Assembly: GCA_018400565.1 (NCBI GenBank)
Contig: JAGYMP010000243.1
Span: 1-35,925 of the forward strand
Reading direction: 5' to 3'
Length of the DNA stretch: 35,925 nucleotides
Origin: Bacilli bacterium
GTDB taxonomy: Bacteria > Bacillota_I > Bacilli_A > Izemoplasmatales > Hujiaoplasmataceae
This document shows positions 7,468 through 16,221 of this stretch, one piece after another. Made by a program: the position numbers and the translations under genes. The notes beneath the pieces were generated by a model. That model searched no databases. It was not told where the DNA came from and was given only the letters and a program-made list of their open reading frames with translations. Position 1 is the first letter of the stretch; each line of letters starts with the position of its first letter.

Positions 7468-10400
7468 TGTACCTCTTTTTTTAAAAACACGTCGATGGTC
7501 GAAACATCACGATCCCGAATTCTTTCTGCGATCTCACCGTCAAGGGTCTCATGGGATTCACCGTCGACTTCATAACGGGAAATCACACAAGAAGAATCAT
7601 ATGTGTCCAGAGTTTCCGGGTTGTGATAATTGACTTCGATCTCTCCGAGGAACGTGGTTTTGACGACTCCGTCCTTGAAAAAATCCTTGCTCAAAATAGG
7701 GTGAAGGCAAAGATGGAGTTCTTCTTCTTCATAAACGAAGGGTTTATCCCCGAACATCATGTATGACCACATACTAAGCATCTCGGCGGTCGATCCGCTC
7801 AATCGGGCCACAAAGCCCTGTCCCCGAACGTATGGGTCCGGGTTGATGCTGGAAGCGATGAAACTTGAATTTTCCAACACGGAACGCCCGTATATGGATG
7901 GATCCATGAAAATCGTCCAATTGGTCCGTATCTCTTCGAAGAAAGTTTCATGTAACCCGCCCTTCAACAGGCCCAGAAGGTATTTATATGTCATGTGCAG
8001 GAAGTTGGACTCGCGTTCCTGCCACCCTTTCGTAAAGCTTTTTCCCCGTCCGATCTCGTTTGATTCTTCATCCAAACACCCACTCGTTTTATAAAATTCC
8101 AATTCTTTGTCATAGATATCGGATGCTTTGATCTTTTCAAACATCGCACGTTTTAAATCGTCATCCTCAATGGTTTTTAACGCGCGTGCGGGAGCCTCGA
8201 GATAATGGGGCAAAGCACGGGCTTCAAACGCCAAAGGCTTGACAACCGGCAATCCGTAATGACCGATCTTGGGTTTGCCTTTTGTTTTAATCGGCTTATG
8301 GTCCGTCACTTCATGGACTAAATATGTCGGGTAAATGCCGTTTCCAAGGGATAGGGCCTTATCAAGGGCGCGATCCAATTTCTCTAACATCCGTGTTAAC
8401 AGCGTGTGTACATCAGCAGCAGACACATCGATGAGTTTCTTTGTGCTGAAACGGATGGCACTGCGATAATTTTCTTTGCTGGTGTTTGCGGCATCCCAAT
8501 AATCGTAATCCGTCAGTTTCTCATCCAACAAAACGGATAACTCTGAAGCGAAGCGAACGAACTCGGAAGGAAAACGGAAAGTCTGGGTTTGGTCGAAATG
8601 ATGAATCAAATATGACACAAGCCGTTTCAATTCGATCGTTTCACTCACACCACTGCCGAACATGGCAGGCAATCCATTCATGGCATCGTTCCATCCCGGT
8701 TTATCGGCTTCCATGTCGATGCCGATCCCGCTCGGATCCAAACTGGCCATTTTATTGACCGATAAAACGAACAATTTCTCAAACAGGGTGGCCTTGATTA
8801 TTTTACCGCTGCGGTCCATCAGCCAACCGGCCTGATTGGGGTCGAGATTTGTTTTCTCCATTTTTTCCCCATCGACATTCAGGAGGCTGCCATATCTACG
8901 GATCCGGCCATCCCCGGTCCTGCATATCTTTTCATCCCGCGGCAAAACAAAAATCGGACTGTCAAAATATGTGTATCCATGGTCATCATAAAGAGCATCC
9001 GACAAATGATCCGGGTAAATGGCTTCAAATGTTTCAACCAAATCCAGAATATACGTCCAATGGTCAATCCAATAACCTTCAGCAAAGTGTGCTTCGAAAT
9101 GTTGTGATGCATGCGGGAAAATCGCCGCAAAAATCTCCGCATCGGCATAATCGGTTGACACATCGTATCTTTGCATGGCATTGATGATGCTGCCGGGGGT
9201 GAACTTATCCTTGAGGACATCCTTCATCCTGTCATGTCCGTCAAAAAGTTTGTCGTTTAAACGTTCGATTGTGTCTTCATCCTGTATGGTGAAGGAAAGT
9301 CCGTCAATCGATAGGGGGTTGAATCCATCCGTCTGAATCAATGAACCAAACATTTTCATGTTGGCTTCTTTGACATCAGGGAACAACAATCCGTCATTTC
9401 TTCTGTTCTGACAGACATCGCGAAAACTGCCGTTGCCCTGGGAATAAAACTCCGGGGCAATCGAGAAATAATTATAATCCCGTTCCAAATCACCGTGACG
9501 ACGCGAAAAAAGATGATACACATAATCATGGCCGTTGCTTGGAAGCAACATCGGGTAACCGCCGCGAAGGATATTGTCCAATTGGTTCTGTTTCATGTAA
9601 TCATCAAAGGCGGAGATTGCCGTCTTTGTTTCCACTGACGTCAAAAGTACGTCCACAACATGTTTGCTTTGCTTGTGTTTTTCAATTAAAAATTCATGGT
9701 CAACGAGACGATGACGATGCTCAATCAACCATTCTTCGGAATGGGTGTGGCCGATCACTGTGTCGATGGTCGCCGTCTCGCCGGGTTCGAGTGAAAGTTC
9801 GACACCGGTGAAACCCACGGGGATTTTATTCACAGCAACTTGCTCTTCTGAAAGGACATCGGATACCTTATGATGGGCAAAATACTCCGGATGTCGTTTG
9901 GTCGTGTCTGTGCCAAAGACCTTCCGTTCATCAACGATCGGTCTTGTGAGTTCTCCGTTCACGGCGGAAAGGTAGAAATGACCGTCTTCGAAATCGACTA
10001 CTTCGGCGACATCCGCACTTGAACTGCGCATATAATAAAAGCCCATGTCTTTGTCCAAATGTTTGACATCCATCCAACTGCGGACAAGGTTCGTCAATGA
10101 TTTCATGTCCTGATAGCCGATGCCTGTCGGCAACAACTGGCTCACCCCATCCAGGATCTCAAAGGATTGTTTTCTATTTTTTTTGTTCTCGACTTCGACC
10201 ATTCTCACCAATGCGGGAATGTCAGCATTCGACAATCCGAAATACGTGACACGGAAAGACAGACCCAATGCTTTGTTGTTTTCTTCGATCGTGAACGCGT
10301 GTCGTCTTATGTGCATCAAACGTTCGTTGTCTTGCCCGCCGGAAAAAATTTCAGAAACTTCGCCGTTTTGTTTCACGAAGGTTCGAAACCCATCAATCCC

Positions 10401-10625
10401 GACGCGCTCATAAGCCTTCACGGCAGGATTGAATTCAAGGATTTGATGGTCTTTGTTTTCAACGCCGAAACTGGCAATCCCTTGTCCTCGGTTGACATAA
10501 AAAGCCCACAGGGGAATCCCCCTTTTCCCGGCGATGGCCGGCAAAAAACTGGAAAATGTTTTTTGCCGATCGTAATCTTTGATGATGAACTCGTCATCTT
10601 TCATGAAATAATTTTTCATAATCAT
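7464..10625 (-). CDS. Large beta-glucan phosphorylase (GH94/GH149/GH161 type; likely beta-1,3-oligoglucan phosphorylase)
   Basis: The 1053-residue protein has no signal peptide and should be cytosolic. The N-terminal part, with FYVNRGQGIASFG (42-54) and FNPA (65-68) followed by GFRTF (79-83), is a beta-sandwich typical of the cellobiose-phosphorylase clan. The middle is an (alpha/alpha) barrel with FRDVCQNRRNDGLLFPDV (401-418), EGYWIDHWTY (516-525) and PGWNDAMNG (643-651). Asp647 in the last motif is the best candidate for the catalytic acid, by analogy with the WND Asp of GH94. The length above 1000 residues favours GH149 or GH161, the families known for beta-1,3-oligoglucan phosphorylases, over the shorter GH94 enzymes. 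It would split imported laminari-oligosaccharides with phosphate, yielding glucose-1-phosphate. AAAGGAG precedes ATGs at 10625 and 10619; the second has better spacing. It sits between surface GH16 and GH30. Confidence 0.8.
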   Translation of the reverse strand: MIMKNYFMKDDEFIIKDYDRQKTFSSFLPAIAGKRGIPLWAFYVNRGQGIASFGVENKDHQILEFNPAVKAYERVGIDGFRTFVKQNGEVSEIFSGGQDNERLMHIRRHAFTIEENNKALGLSFRVTYFGLSNADIPALVRMVEVENKKNRKQSFEILDGVSQLLPTGIGYQDMKSLTNLVRSWMDVKHLDKDMGFYYMRSSSADVAEVVDFEDGHFYLSAVNGELTRPIVDERKVFGTDTTKRHPEYFAHHKVSDVLSEEQVAVNKIPVGFTGVELSLEPGETATIDTVIGHTHSEEWLIEHRHRLVDHEFLIEKHKQSKHVVDVLLTSVETKTAISAFDDYMKQNQLDNILRGGYPMLLPSNGHDYVYHLFSRRHGDLERDYNYFSIAPEFYSQGNGSFRDVCQNRRNDGLLFPDVKEANMKMFGSLIQTDGFNPLSIDGLSFTIQDEDTIERLNDKLFDGHDRMKDVLKDKFTPGSIINAMQRYDVSTDYADAEIFAAIFPHASQHFEAHFAEGYWIDHWTYILDLVETFEAIYPDHLSDALYDDHGYTYFDSPIFVLPRDEKICRTGDGRIRRYGSLLNVDGEKMEKTNLDPNQAGWLMDRSGKIIKATLFEKLFVLSVNKMASLDPSGIGIDMEADKPGWNDAMNGLPAMFGSGVSETIELKRLVSYLIHHFDQTQTFRFPSEFVRFASELSVLLDEKLTDYDYWDAANTSKENYRSAIRFSTKKLIDVSAADVHTLLTRMLEKLDRALDKALSLGNGIYPTYLVHEVTDHKPIKTKGKPKIGHYGLPVVKPLAFEARALPHYLEAPARALKTIEDDDLKRAMFEKIKASDIYDKELEFYKTSGCLDEESNEIGRGKSFTKGWQERESNFLHMTYKYLLGLLKGGLHETFFEEIRTNWTIFMDPSIYGRSVLENSSFIASSINPDPYVRGQGFVARLSGSTAEMLSMWSYMMFGDKPFVYEEEELHLCLHPILSKDFFKDGVVKTTFLGEIEVNYHNPETLDTYDSSCVISRYEVDGESHETLDGEIAERIRDRDVSTIDVFLKKEVQ

Positions 10626-10671
10626 GGACTCCTTTTGTTAGTAATTTGACGAAAAATTGTGAATTCCCTTC

Positions 10672-11790
10672 TTATTCCTGGGACAAACTGTCCGCCTGAT
10701 AAACCCTCACGTAGTCGATCTCCATGCTTTGCGGCCAGATGTCGTTGTCAATACCCTGTTGACCGCCCCAGGCTCCGCCCACAGCAATATTCATGATTAA
10801 ATGAAATTCAATATCAAAGGGCCATGTGGTTGAATCTTCGGGGGCGCCTTCGGGAACAGAATAACGGAATACTTCAACATCGTCGATATACCATATCAGT
10901 TTGTCCGGCAGCCATTCCAGTTGATATTCATGAAAGGTGTTGCTGACATCATCATAAATGGCGCTGTCACCGATTTGGGTTCCACGCATATGATTGTATG
11001 CTTCCGTGTGGATGGTGTAATGGATGCGGTTAGGTTCATAACCGACGAACTCCATGATGTCAATTTCACCGGAATCGGGCCAACCGCCATACTCCCAATT
11101 CGTGGGCAGCATCCAGATTGCGGGCCAGACACCCACACCTTCGGGCAATTTCGCCGATATTTCGAATTTCCCGTAAAGCCAGCTGCCTTCGTTGTGCGAC
11201 AGCAACCGGGTAGATGTGTATTCGCGGTTTTCATAATGTTCCTGAATCGCGGTGATGGTCAGTGTCCCGTCGGATACATAAGCATTGTCGGGGTCGGCTT
11301 CCGTGTAATACTGTGACTCGCCATTGCCCCATCCGTGTCCGCCGACATCATAGGTCCATTTTTCCTCATCCGGAAGACCAGTGTAATTGAACTCATCGGA
11401 CCAAACCAATTCATAGTCCAGACCGGTATCATCCATGACGCCGTCCACAACGACGGTGACCGTTTCCGTGATTTCAACATCACGGGAGTTAGTCACTTTA
11501 TACAGCAAAAGATATTCGCCTTCTTCGGTGACGCGATTTTCATCGTCCAAACCAAGGTCATTCAGACCCTCGATGACGATTTGATCAGAAATGTCGCCAT
11601 CGACCGGATCGTATGCGATCACGTCCGCATAAGGGAAAAACTCATCTCCCTCACTCAATACGACGACTTTTTGTAAATGTCGAAACTCCGATGCAAGTCC
11701 GTCCTGTTGCGATGTCGTGTTTGCGACATCACAACCGATTCCGACGAACATCACCGTGACAAACAACAAAACCAATAAAACTTTCTTCAT
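10672..11790 (-). CDS. Surface GH16 laminarinase lipoprotein with Ig-like domain
   Basis: The ATG at 11790 is chosen over the longer frame from 11883, because GGAGG lies 8 bases upstream and it begins a lipoprotein signal (MKKVLL to GIGC, Cys20). The 372-residue product has a DUF5011-like Ig domain (about 36-116, with DPVDGDISDQI) and a GH16 domain (about 126-365). The catalytic motif GEIDIME gives Glu242, Asp244 and Glu247. VWPAIWMLP (221-229), NIAVGGAWGG (334-343) and IDYVRVYQ (358-365) are laminarinase landmarks. It should be an endo-beta-1,3-glucanase anchored outside the membrane, producing oligosaccharides for the ABC system encoded just upstream. It lies 64 bases after a permease gene and 46 bases before the phosphorylase gene, in one apparent operon. 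Confidence 0.93.
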   Translation of the reverse strand: MKKVLLVLLFVTVMFVGIGCDVANTTSQQDGLASEFRHLQKVVVLSEGDEFFPYADVIAYDPVDGDISDQIVIEGLNDLGLDDENRVTEEGEYLLLYKVTNSRDVEITETVTVVVDGVMDDTGLDYELVWSDEFNYTGLPDEEKWTYDVGGHGWGNGESQYYTEADPDNAYVSDGTLTITAIQEHYENREYTSTRLLSHNEGSWLYGKFEISAKLPEGVGVWPAIWMLPTNWEYGGWPDSGEIDIMEFVGYEPNRIHYTIHTEAYNHMRGTQIGDSAIYDDVSNTFHEYQLEWLPDKLIWYIDDVEVFRYSVPEGAPEDSTTWPFDIEFHLIMNIAVGGAWGGQQGIDNDIWPQSMEIDYVRVYQADSLSQE

Positions 11791-11854
11791 GCATATTTCC
11801 TCCAATGAATTATTTTTTAAACAAATATGATAAACATGCGTGCATTCATAAACC

Positions 11855-12781
11855 TTATTGTCCCGTGACACCGACGGACTCAATACCCTGGACGAATTTA
11901 CGTTGCGTGAACAGATAAATCACAAGCAACGGCAGGATGGACAGCAGGGTCGCAGCGGATTCGTATGCCTCACTGATCCGGTCGCTTCCACCGGCCTGGT
12001 TACCGAACAACGTTTCAAACGAATTCAATTTACCCGTCAGCAAATCGACGCCGCCGGAAAGAAAGACATTTGTGACAAAGTCTTCATTCCAGTTCCAGAC
12101 AAAGGAAAACAGGAATACGACCAAAATGATTGTCAATGATATTTTCACGGTGATATGCCAAAAAACCTGCATGGTATTTGCACCGTCGATGTTTGCCGCT
12201 TCATAGAGATCCTTGGGGATTTTCTTAAAGAAACTTTGGAAGATAATGATCAAAATGGCCGAATTGATGCCTTGCCCCAAAAGTGCCATGCTGATTTGTG
12301 GATATAACGTCCCATAGAAACTCATGCCCAAAATGTCGCCCAATGACGAAAAAATTATCTGGTGGGCCGCCGTCAGAAGCTGAACAGGCAGGATGAATGA
12401 AACAATCAACAACACAAACAGTGTCTTCTTGAACCTGAAATCATATCTCGCGAACGCATATCCGGTCAATGCGGAAACCGCGGTTTGCAGAACCGCAAAA
12501 AGCGCAGACACCCAAAACGAATTGAACAAGACCTGCCAATAATCCATGACCAGAATGGAAACGCGGAAATTATTGAGTGAGAATACTGAAGGCACCCACA
12601 TGACATCCGGGGCGATGACGTCTTCCACAGTCATGAAAGAAAGTGACAACATCTTCAACAGCGGGAACAAAAAGACAAAACTGATGGCAATCAAGACAAC
12701 ATATCGTAAAATCAAGCCGAGGCGCGACAAAATTTTCCGTTCCCTGGATTTACTGAGGGATAACGCCTTAATAAACTTCAT
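11855..12781 (-). CDS. Carbohydrate ABC transporter permease, MalG/MsmG type
   Basis: The product from the ATG at 12781 has 308 residues and about six membrane segments. GAGGAGG lies 6 bases before this start, inside the end of the preceding permease gene, giving a 14-base overlap; the longer frame from 12826 lacks such support. The cytoplasmic EAA loop (EAANIDGANTMQVFW) identifies a binding-protein-dependent sugar permease of the MalG group. It pairs with the MalF-type permease encoded directly upstream. Which of the two solute-binding proteins upstream delivers substrate to this pair is not shown by the sequence. No ATPase gene is adjacent. Confidence 0.92.
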   Translation of the reverse strand: MKFIKALSLSKSRERKILSRLGLILRYVVLIAISFVFLFPLLKMLSLSFMTVEDVIAPDVMWVPSVFSLNNFRVSILVMDYWQVLFNSFWVSALFAVLQTAVSALTGYAFARYDFRFKKTLFVLLIVSFILPVQLLTAAHQIIFSSLGDILGMSFYGTLYPQISMALLGQGINSAILIIIFQSFFKKIPKDLYEAANIDGANTMQVFWHITVKISLTIILVVFLFSFVWNWNEDFVTNVFLSGGVDLLTGKLNSFETLFGNQAGGSDRISEAYESAATLLSILPLLVIYLFTQRKFVQGIESVGVTGQ

Positions 12782-13808
12782 CGGCGGCCTCCTCACTGTG
12801 TTTCTTCTGTTTCTCATACAGTTCACGTGTGCGGTTGTATTCTTTACGGGCCATCACAACGATATCCTTGTCACGCAGGATAAATATCAGAAGCATGATA
12901 AACAACAAGGTGACAATGGTGTACAACAACGCATATGTCGCGGCAATCCCAAGGTTTGTCGCCGTCATCATGATTTGTTCCTGCAAAAGGCCGTACAACG
13001 GGTTCGTGTTGAAGATGCCGACCTGGACGACACTGAAAATTGCGATGACCAAAGCGGTCGATTTTATGTTCGGTATGATGATCAGCCATAAAATCTGCCA
13101 TGCGTTGCCACCGTCAATCTTCGCGGCCTCATAAATACTCTGATCAATCTTTTTAAGACCGTTGATGTACAAAACGATGGGAACACCCGTGAACCAAAGA
13201 ATGACAATCAGAACCCCGAACATCCCTGAAAGGAAATCGGCCATGAAAGGCACATAAGCATCGATCATGCTGAAAATGAATGTGTTTTCGATGTTCAGGA
13301 AAGCATTGTTCTCACCCGATGTCGTCGATATGTTGTTTAAAGTCGCATTGCTCAGAAGAACAACAGGCAAAAAGAAGATGACACGGAAAGTCGTCCTGAA
13401 TTTGAAATCATTGTTCAGCAACAACGCGATCAAAAAGGACATAATCAAAATGACGGGAATATACACAAACAACATGTTCACATAACTCAACAGGGATTGA
13501 TAAAAAATCGGATTCGTGAAGGCGAAAAGAAAATTCTCAAAACTGACAAAATCAAAACTGAATCCCTGCGGGGTCTTGAGCACATCGTGGAAACTCATGA
13601 AAAAGATCATGCCGACCGGAATGATCACGAAAATGACCAACCCGATCAACCACGGAAGCATCAACACATAGGGTGTTGTCGGATTGTCCCGTTTCCCCGG
13701 CTTATTGCGGGAAAAGAGACCCCGCATCCTCTTCCAGACGGAAGATTTCCTGATGCGATCATAGAGGGATGCCATGGCATCCCATCCACGTGTCAAGGTT
13801 TTTTTCAC
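12768..13808 (-). CDS. Carbohydrate ABC transporter permease, MalF/UgpA type
   Basis: The 346-residue protein starts at a GTG (13808) with AAAGGGGG upstream. After a basic N-terminal tail of about 45 residues it has six predicted membrane segments. The EAA loop reads EAAKIDGGNAWQILWLIIIP. It forms a heterodimer with the overlapping MalG-type partner. A stretch between the second and third membrane segments contains a polar external loop of about 45 residues. The C-terminal tail is long and charged (about 35 residues rich in Glu, Lys, Arg). The gene follows the DUF5696-type gene by 25 bases. Confidence 0.92.
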   Translation of the reverse strand: MKKTLTRGWDAMASLYDRIRKSSVWKRMRGLFSRNKPGKRDNPTTPYVLMLPWLIGLVIFVIIPVGMIFFMSFHDVLKTPQGFSFDFVSFENFLFAFTNPIFYQSLLSYVNMLFVYIPVILIMSFLIALLLNNDFKFRTTFRVIFFLPVVLLSNATLNNISTTSGENNAFLNIENTFIFSMIDAYVPFMADFLSGMFGVLIVILWFTGVPIVLYINGLKKIDQSIYEAAKIDGGNAWQILWLIIIPNIKSTALVIAIFSVVQVGIFNTNPLYGLLQEQIMMTATNLGIAATYALLYTIVTLLFIMLLIFILRDKDIVVMARKEYNRTRELYEKQKKHSEEAADEVY

Positions 13809-13833
13809 GTGTGCGACCCCCTTTCAACAGTGA

Positions 13834-16221
13834 TCAATCCAAGCATAGATAACTCAGCGCATCAACGGTTTGTCCCTGATACACATAATCATCGCTCGTG
13901 TAATTGATAATGATGATTTTGTCGTTTGAATACTGATTCAGGACAACCCCGTTTTCAAGAACCGATCTTGAAAGCCATGTTTCCGCCGAAACGTGTGAAA
14001 ATGCATCATCCATGGCTTGATAGATGTTGATGATCTTATCTTTGTAATCGCGGTATTGTGTGGAGATGTAACGATTCGAATTCGTGTTGGCCAAAGTATA
14101 GGATGGTTCATGCGTCAACACAAACGAAGGAAAAACATTGTAATCAATCATGCGGAGCATATCCGATGTCGAACTGAATGAGAAATTCGCATATGAAGCA
14201 TACATTTCGGCTGAACCACGCAACACCATCTGCAAAAACGGTACCGTGTCGGTTTCGAGGACATATTGGGTTGTGAATGTCGGCATGTCCAGATAACGGT
14301 CGACGTAAGTCATCAAATAGATGTTCGGCTGAACGGCATTGATGGTCATGGTCTGATGGACATCGGCGATCGCATCCGTGATTGCCTGTCTCGCATCAAC
14401 CCTGGTCATGTCTTCGAACGTGTCGCCGTACAGGTTTGAAACCACGCCTTTGATGGTCATGGAAGAAAGCCCCATGTCCAGGAAAAGATCGTTATGATCT
14501 TCCAAAAAATCCAATGAGCGACCGGGTTTCAGATAATACTCGGTTTCAATGGTCTGGTAATTTTGCAAATGGATTTCAACATACCGACCGTTTCGATGTT
14601 TGACGATATTATTCCGCAAAGTAATCATATCTTTGTTGATCACCGTGTAATCCTGAAGGAAGGACACATCATAATCCATCGCATCCATGTCGGCGATCAA
14701 ATCCATGAAATCACGTTTTGATCCGATGACATTTGAAAAATCGCTGTCTTTCGGCGAAGACAAAGTCACGCCGCCGTTTTGCCACCCAATCAAGCCTGAA
14801 ACGACATTCCGGATGTTCTCCTCATATAACTCTGACAGCATGAGACGGACATCGTCCGATGTCGACGTCACTCGTTCCTCGTAACCAAAAACACCTTGCT
14901 TGCTGTCTGCCATCAGGAAATCAATCCTTATCGGCATCGCATCCGTTTGTCCGGTTTGAATCTCAAGTAATTGCTGTTTAATCAAGTAATCACGGTATGC
15001 ATGCGCCATGCCGACATAATCGGCCGAACGACGATTCGTGGACCCATCCCCTGATAAAAATTCGTAACGCAGATTCATATCAAAATGATTGCGATCGCCG
15101 GGGAAACGGTTGTAACCGTCACCCTGGGCATTGTATACTTGTCTGAAAACTTCGCTGTAGATAAAACGGGCATAAGTCTGCACATATCCCAAAGTGCTTG
15201 ATAACGGCGTCGACACAATTTCCATGTATTCATCGCCGGATGTGGCATAAGCCACAAAGGCGGCTTCCGTCCCGTCACCGTATGACATCCCAAAAACCGG
15301 TGTGGTCGCTTGTTTCGGATTGACATAATCAGGCTCATCGATGAGATTTGAGTATGCGGATGTGATGTCCGGACCGTACACCCTTGCAACATAATCGTTG
15401 ACATTGATGTCCGTGTCCTCAAAACGAATCAACGCCCCGGGCCCGTCAGGAACGAACGAATATCCCGGATTGATGGGGTTGCGGACAGACTGATCCCTTT
15501 CATAAGACAATGATTCCTCATCAAACGGAATTGAATAACCGCCCTGCGCACCCATGAAAGGCGCAATATCGATGGACAGAAGCTTCTCCGGCTCATCGAT
15601 TTCAAGTTCGTCTTCACGGATTTCGATGTCCATCCCCTCATCATCGAAATGAAAATGGACACGCAATGTAATACCGTAATCACTGAAATCGACATCCAGG
15701 ACCCAATGGTCTCCGCTGGCAGATATCTGACTCATCGTTGAATCATAATCTGGGTCTGCACTGTACAAGCGCCGACTGCGACCACTGACGTCATCAAGAT
15801 AATTAACCGTGAGGAAGGAATTCACATATAACCTGGCGGAAGTCGACAAATCCTCGATGGGACGGCAGGTCTCTTCAAGATCATCTTCGGTGTAGGATCC
15901 CTCTTCGATCAATGTCTCACACTGATCTTCGATTTTGCCGGAAAGCGTTTCGTCCATCCCGGACATGAAGATGAACCCGTTCGTTTTATCATAAGCCGCC
16001 AAGACATCCCTTTCATCCCTGAAAAGGAACTCAAAACGATCATTGCTGTGCAGTTGGACCATGTCCTCCGGTTTGTCGATGGTATGAATGATCGACTCGG
16101 GAGCTTCTTTGGTGTCACGGCTGTTCGGCACATACTCCGCCACCAGATAGGTTGTCATCCCGACCAGCGAGATCAAAAGGATTGAAACCATGCCAATCAG
16201 ATATTTCTTAGCTGAAACCAT
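13834..16221 (-). CDS. DUF5696-type membrane-anchored protein with glycosidase-like barrel
   Basis: The ATG at 16221 is preferred: GGGAGG lies 9 bases upstream and it begins a clear N-terminal membrane anchor (about residues 5-29). It overlaps the NHL/Yip1 gene by 14 bases. The 795-residue product is otherwise extracellular. Residues about 45-400 look like a beta-sandwich with an aromatic-rich strand pattern, and about 415-700 alternate beta strands and helices like a glycosidase TIM barrel. The overall pattern matches DUF5696 proteins known next to sugar ABC transporters and Yip1-domain proteins in Paenibacillus and relatives; this recognition is from memory and was not tested by search. No catalytic pair can be named, and an enzymatic or a glucan-handling accessory role are both possible. 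Its place between two permease pairs ties it to transport. Confidence 0.72.
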   Translation of the reverse strand: MVSAKKYLIGMVSILLISLVGMTTYLVAEYVPNSRDTKEAPESIIHTIDKPEDMVQLHSNDRFEFLFRDERDVLAAYDKTNGFIFMSGMDETLSGKIEDQCETLIEEGSYTEDDLEETCRPIEDLSTSARLYVNSFLTVNYLDDVSGRSRRLYSADPDYDSTMSQISASGDHWVLDVDFSDYGITLRVHFHFDDEGMDIEIREDELEIDEPEKLLSIDIAPFMGAQGGYSIPFDEESLSYERDQSVRNPINPGYSFVPDGPGALIRFEDTDINVNDYVARVYGPDITSAYSNLIDEPDYVNPKQATTPVFGMSYGDGTEAAFVAYATSGDEYMEIVSTPLSSTLGYVQTYARFIYSEVFRQVYNAQGDGYNRFPGDRNHFDMNLRYEFLSGDGSTNRRSADYVGMAHAYRDYLIKQQLLEIQTGQTDAMPIRIDFLMADSKQGVFGYEERVTSTSDDVRLMLSELYEENIRNVVSGLIGWQNGGVTLSSPKDSDFSNVIGSKRDFMDLIADMDAMDYDVSFLQDYTVINKDMITLRNNIVKHRNGRYVEIHLQNYQTIETEYYLKPGRSLDFLEDHNDLFLDMGLSSMTIKGVVSNLYGDTFEDMTRVDARQAITDAIADVHQTMTINAVQPNIYLMTYVDRYLDMPTFTTQYVLETDTVPFLQMVLRGSAEMYASYANFSFSSTSDMLRMIDYNVFPSFVLTHEPSYTLANTNSNRYISTQYRDYKDKIINIYQAMDDAFSHVSAETWLSRSVLENGVVLNQYSNDKIIIINYTSDDYVYQGQTVDALSYLCLD

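Noticed and set aside
10167-10649. A 160-codon open frame on the plus strand opposite the start of the phosphorylase gene.
   Set aside because: It lies inside a firm gene, has no domain and no suitable ribosome binding site.
13834-16221. Naming the DUF5696-type protein as a glycoside hydrolase of a numbered family.
   Set aside because: The barrel-like pattern is visible, but no catalytic motif of a known family could be matched by eye.
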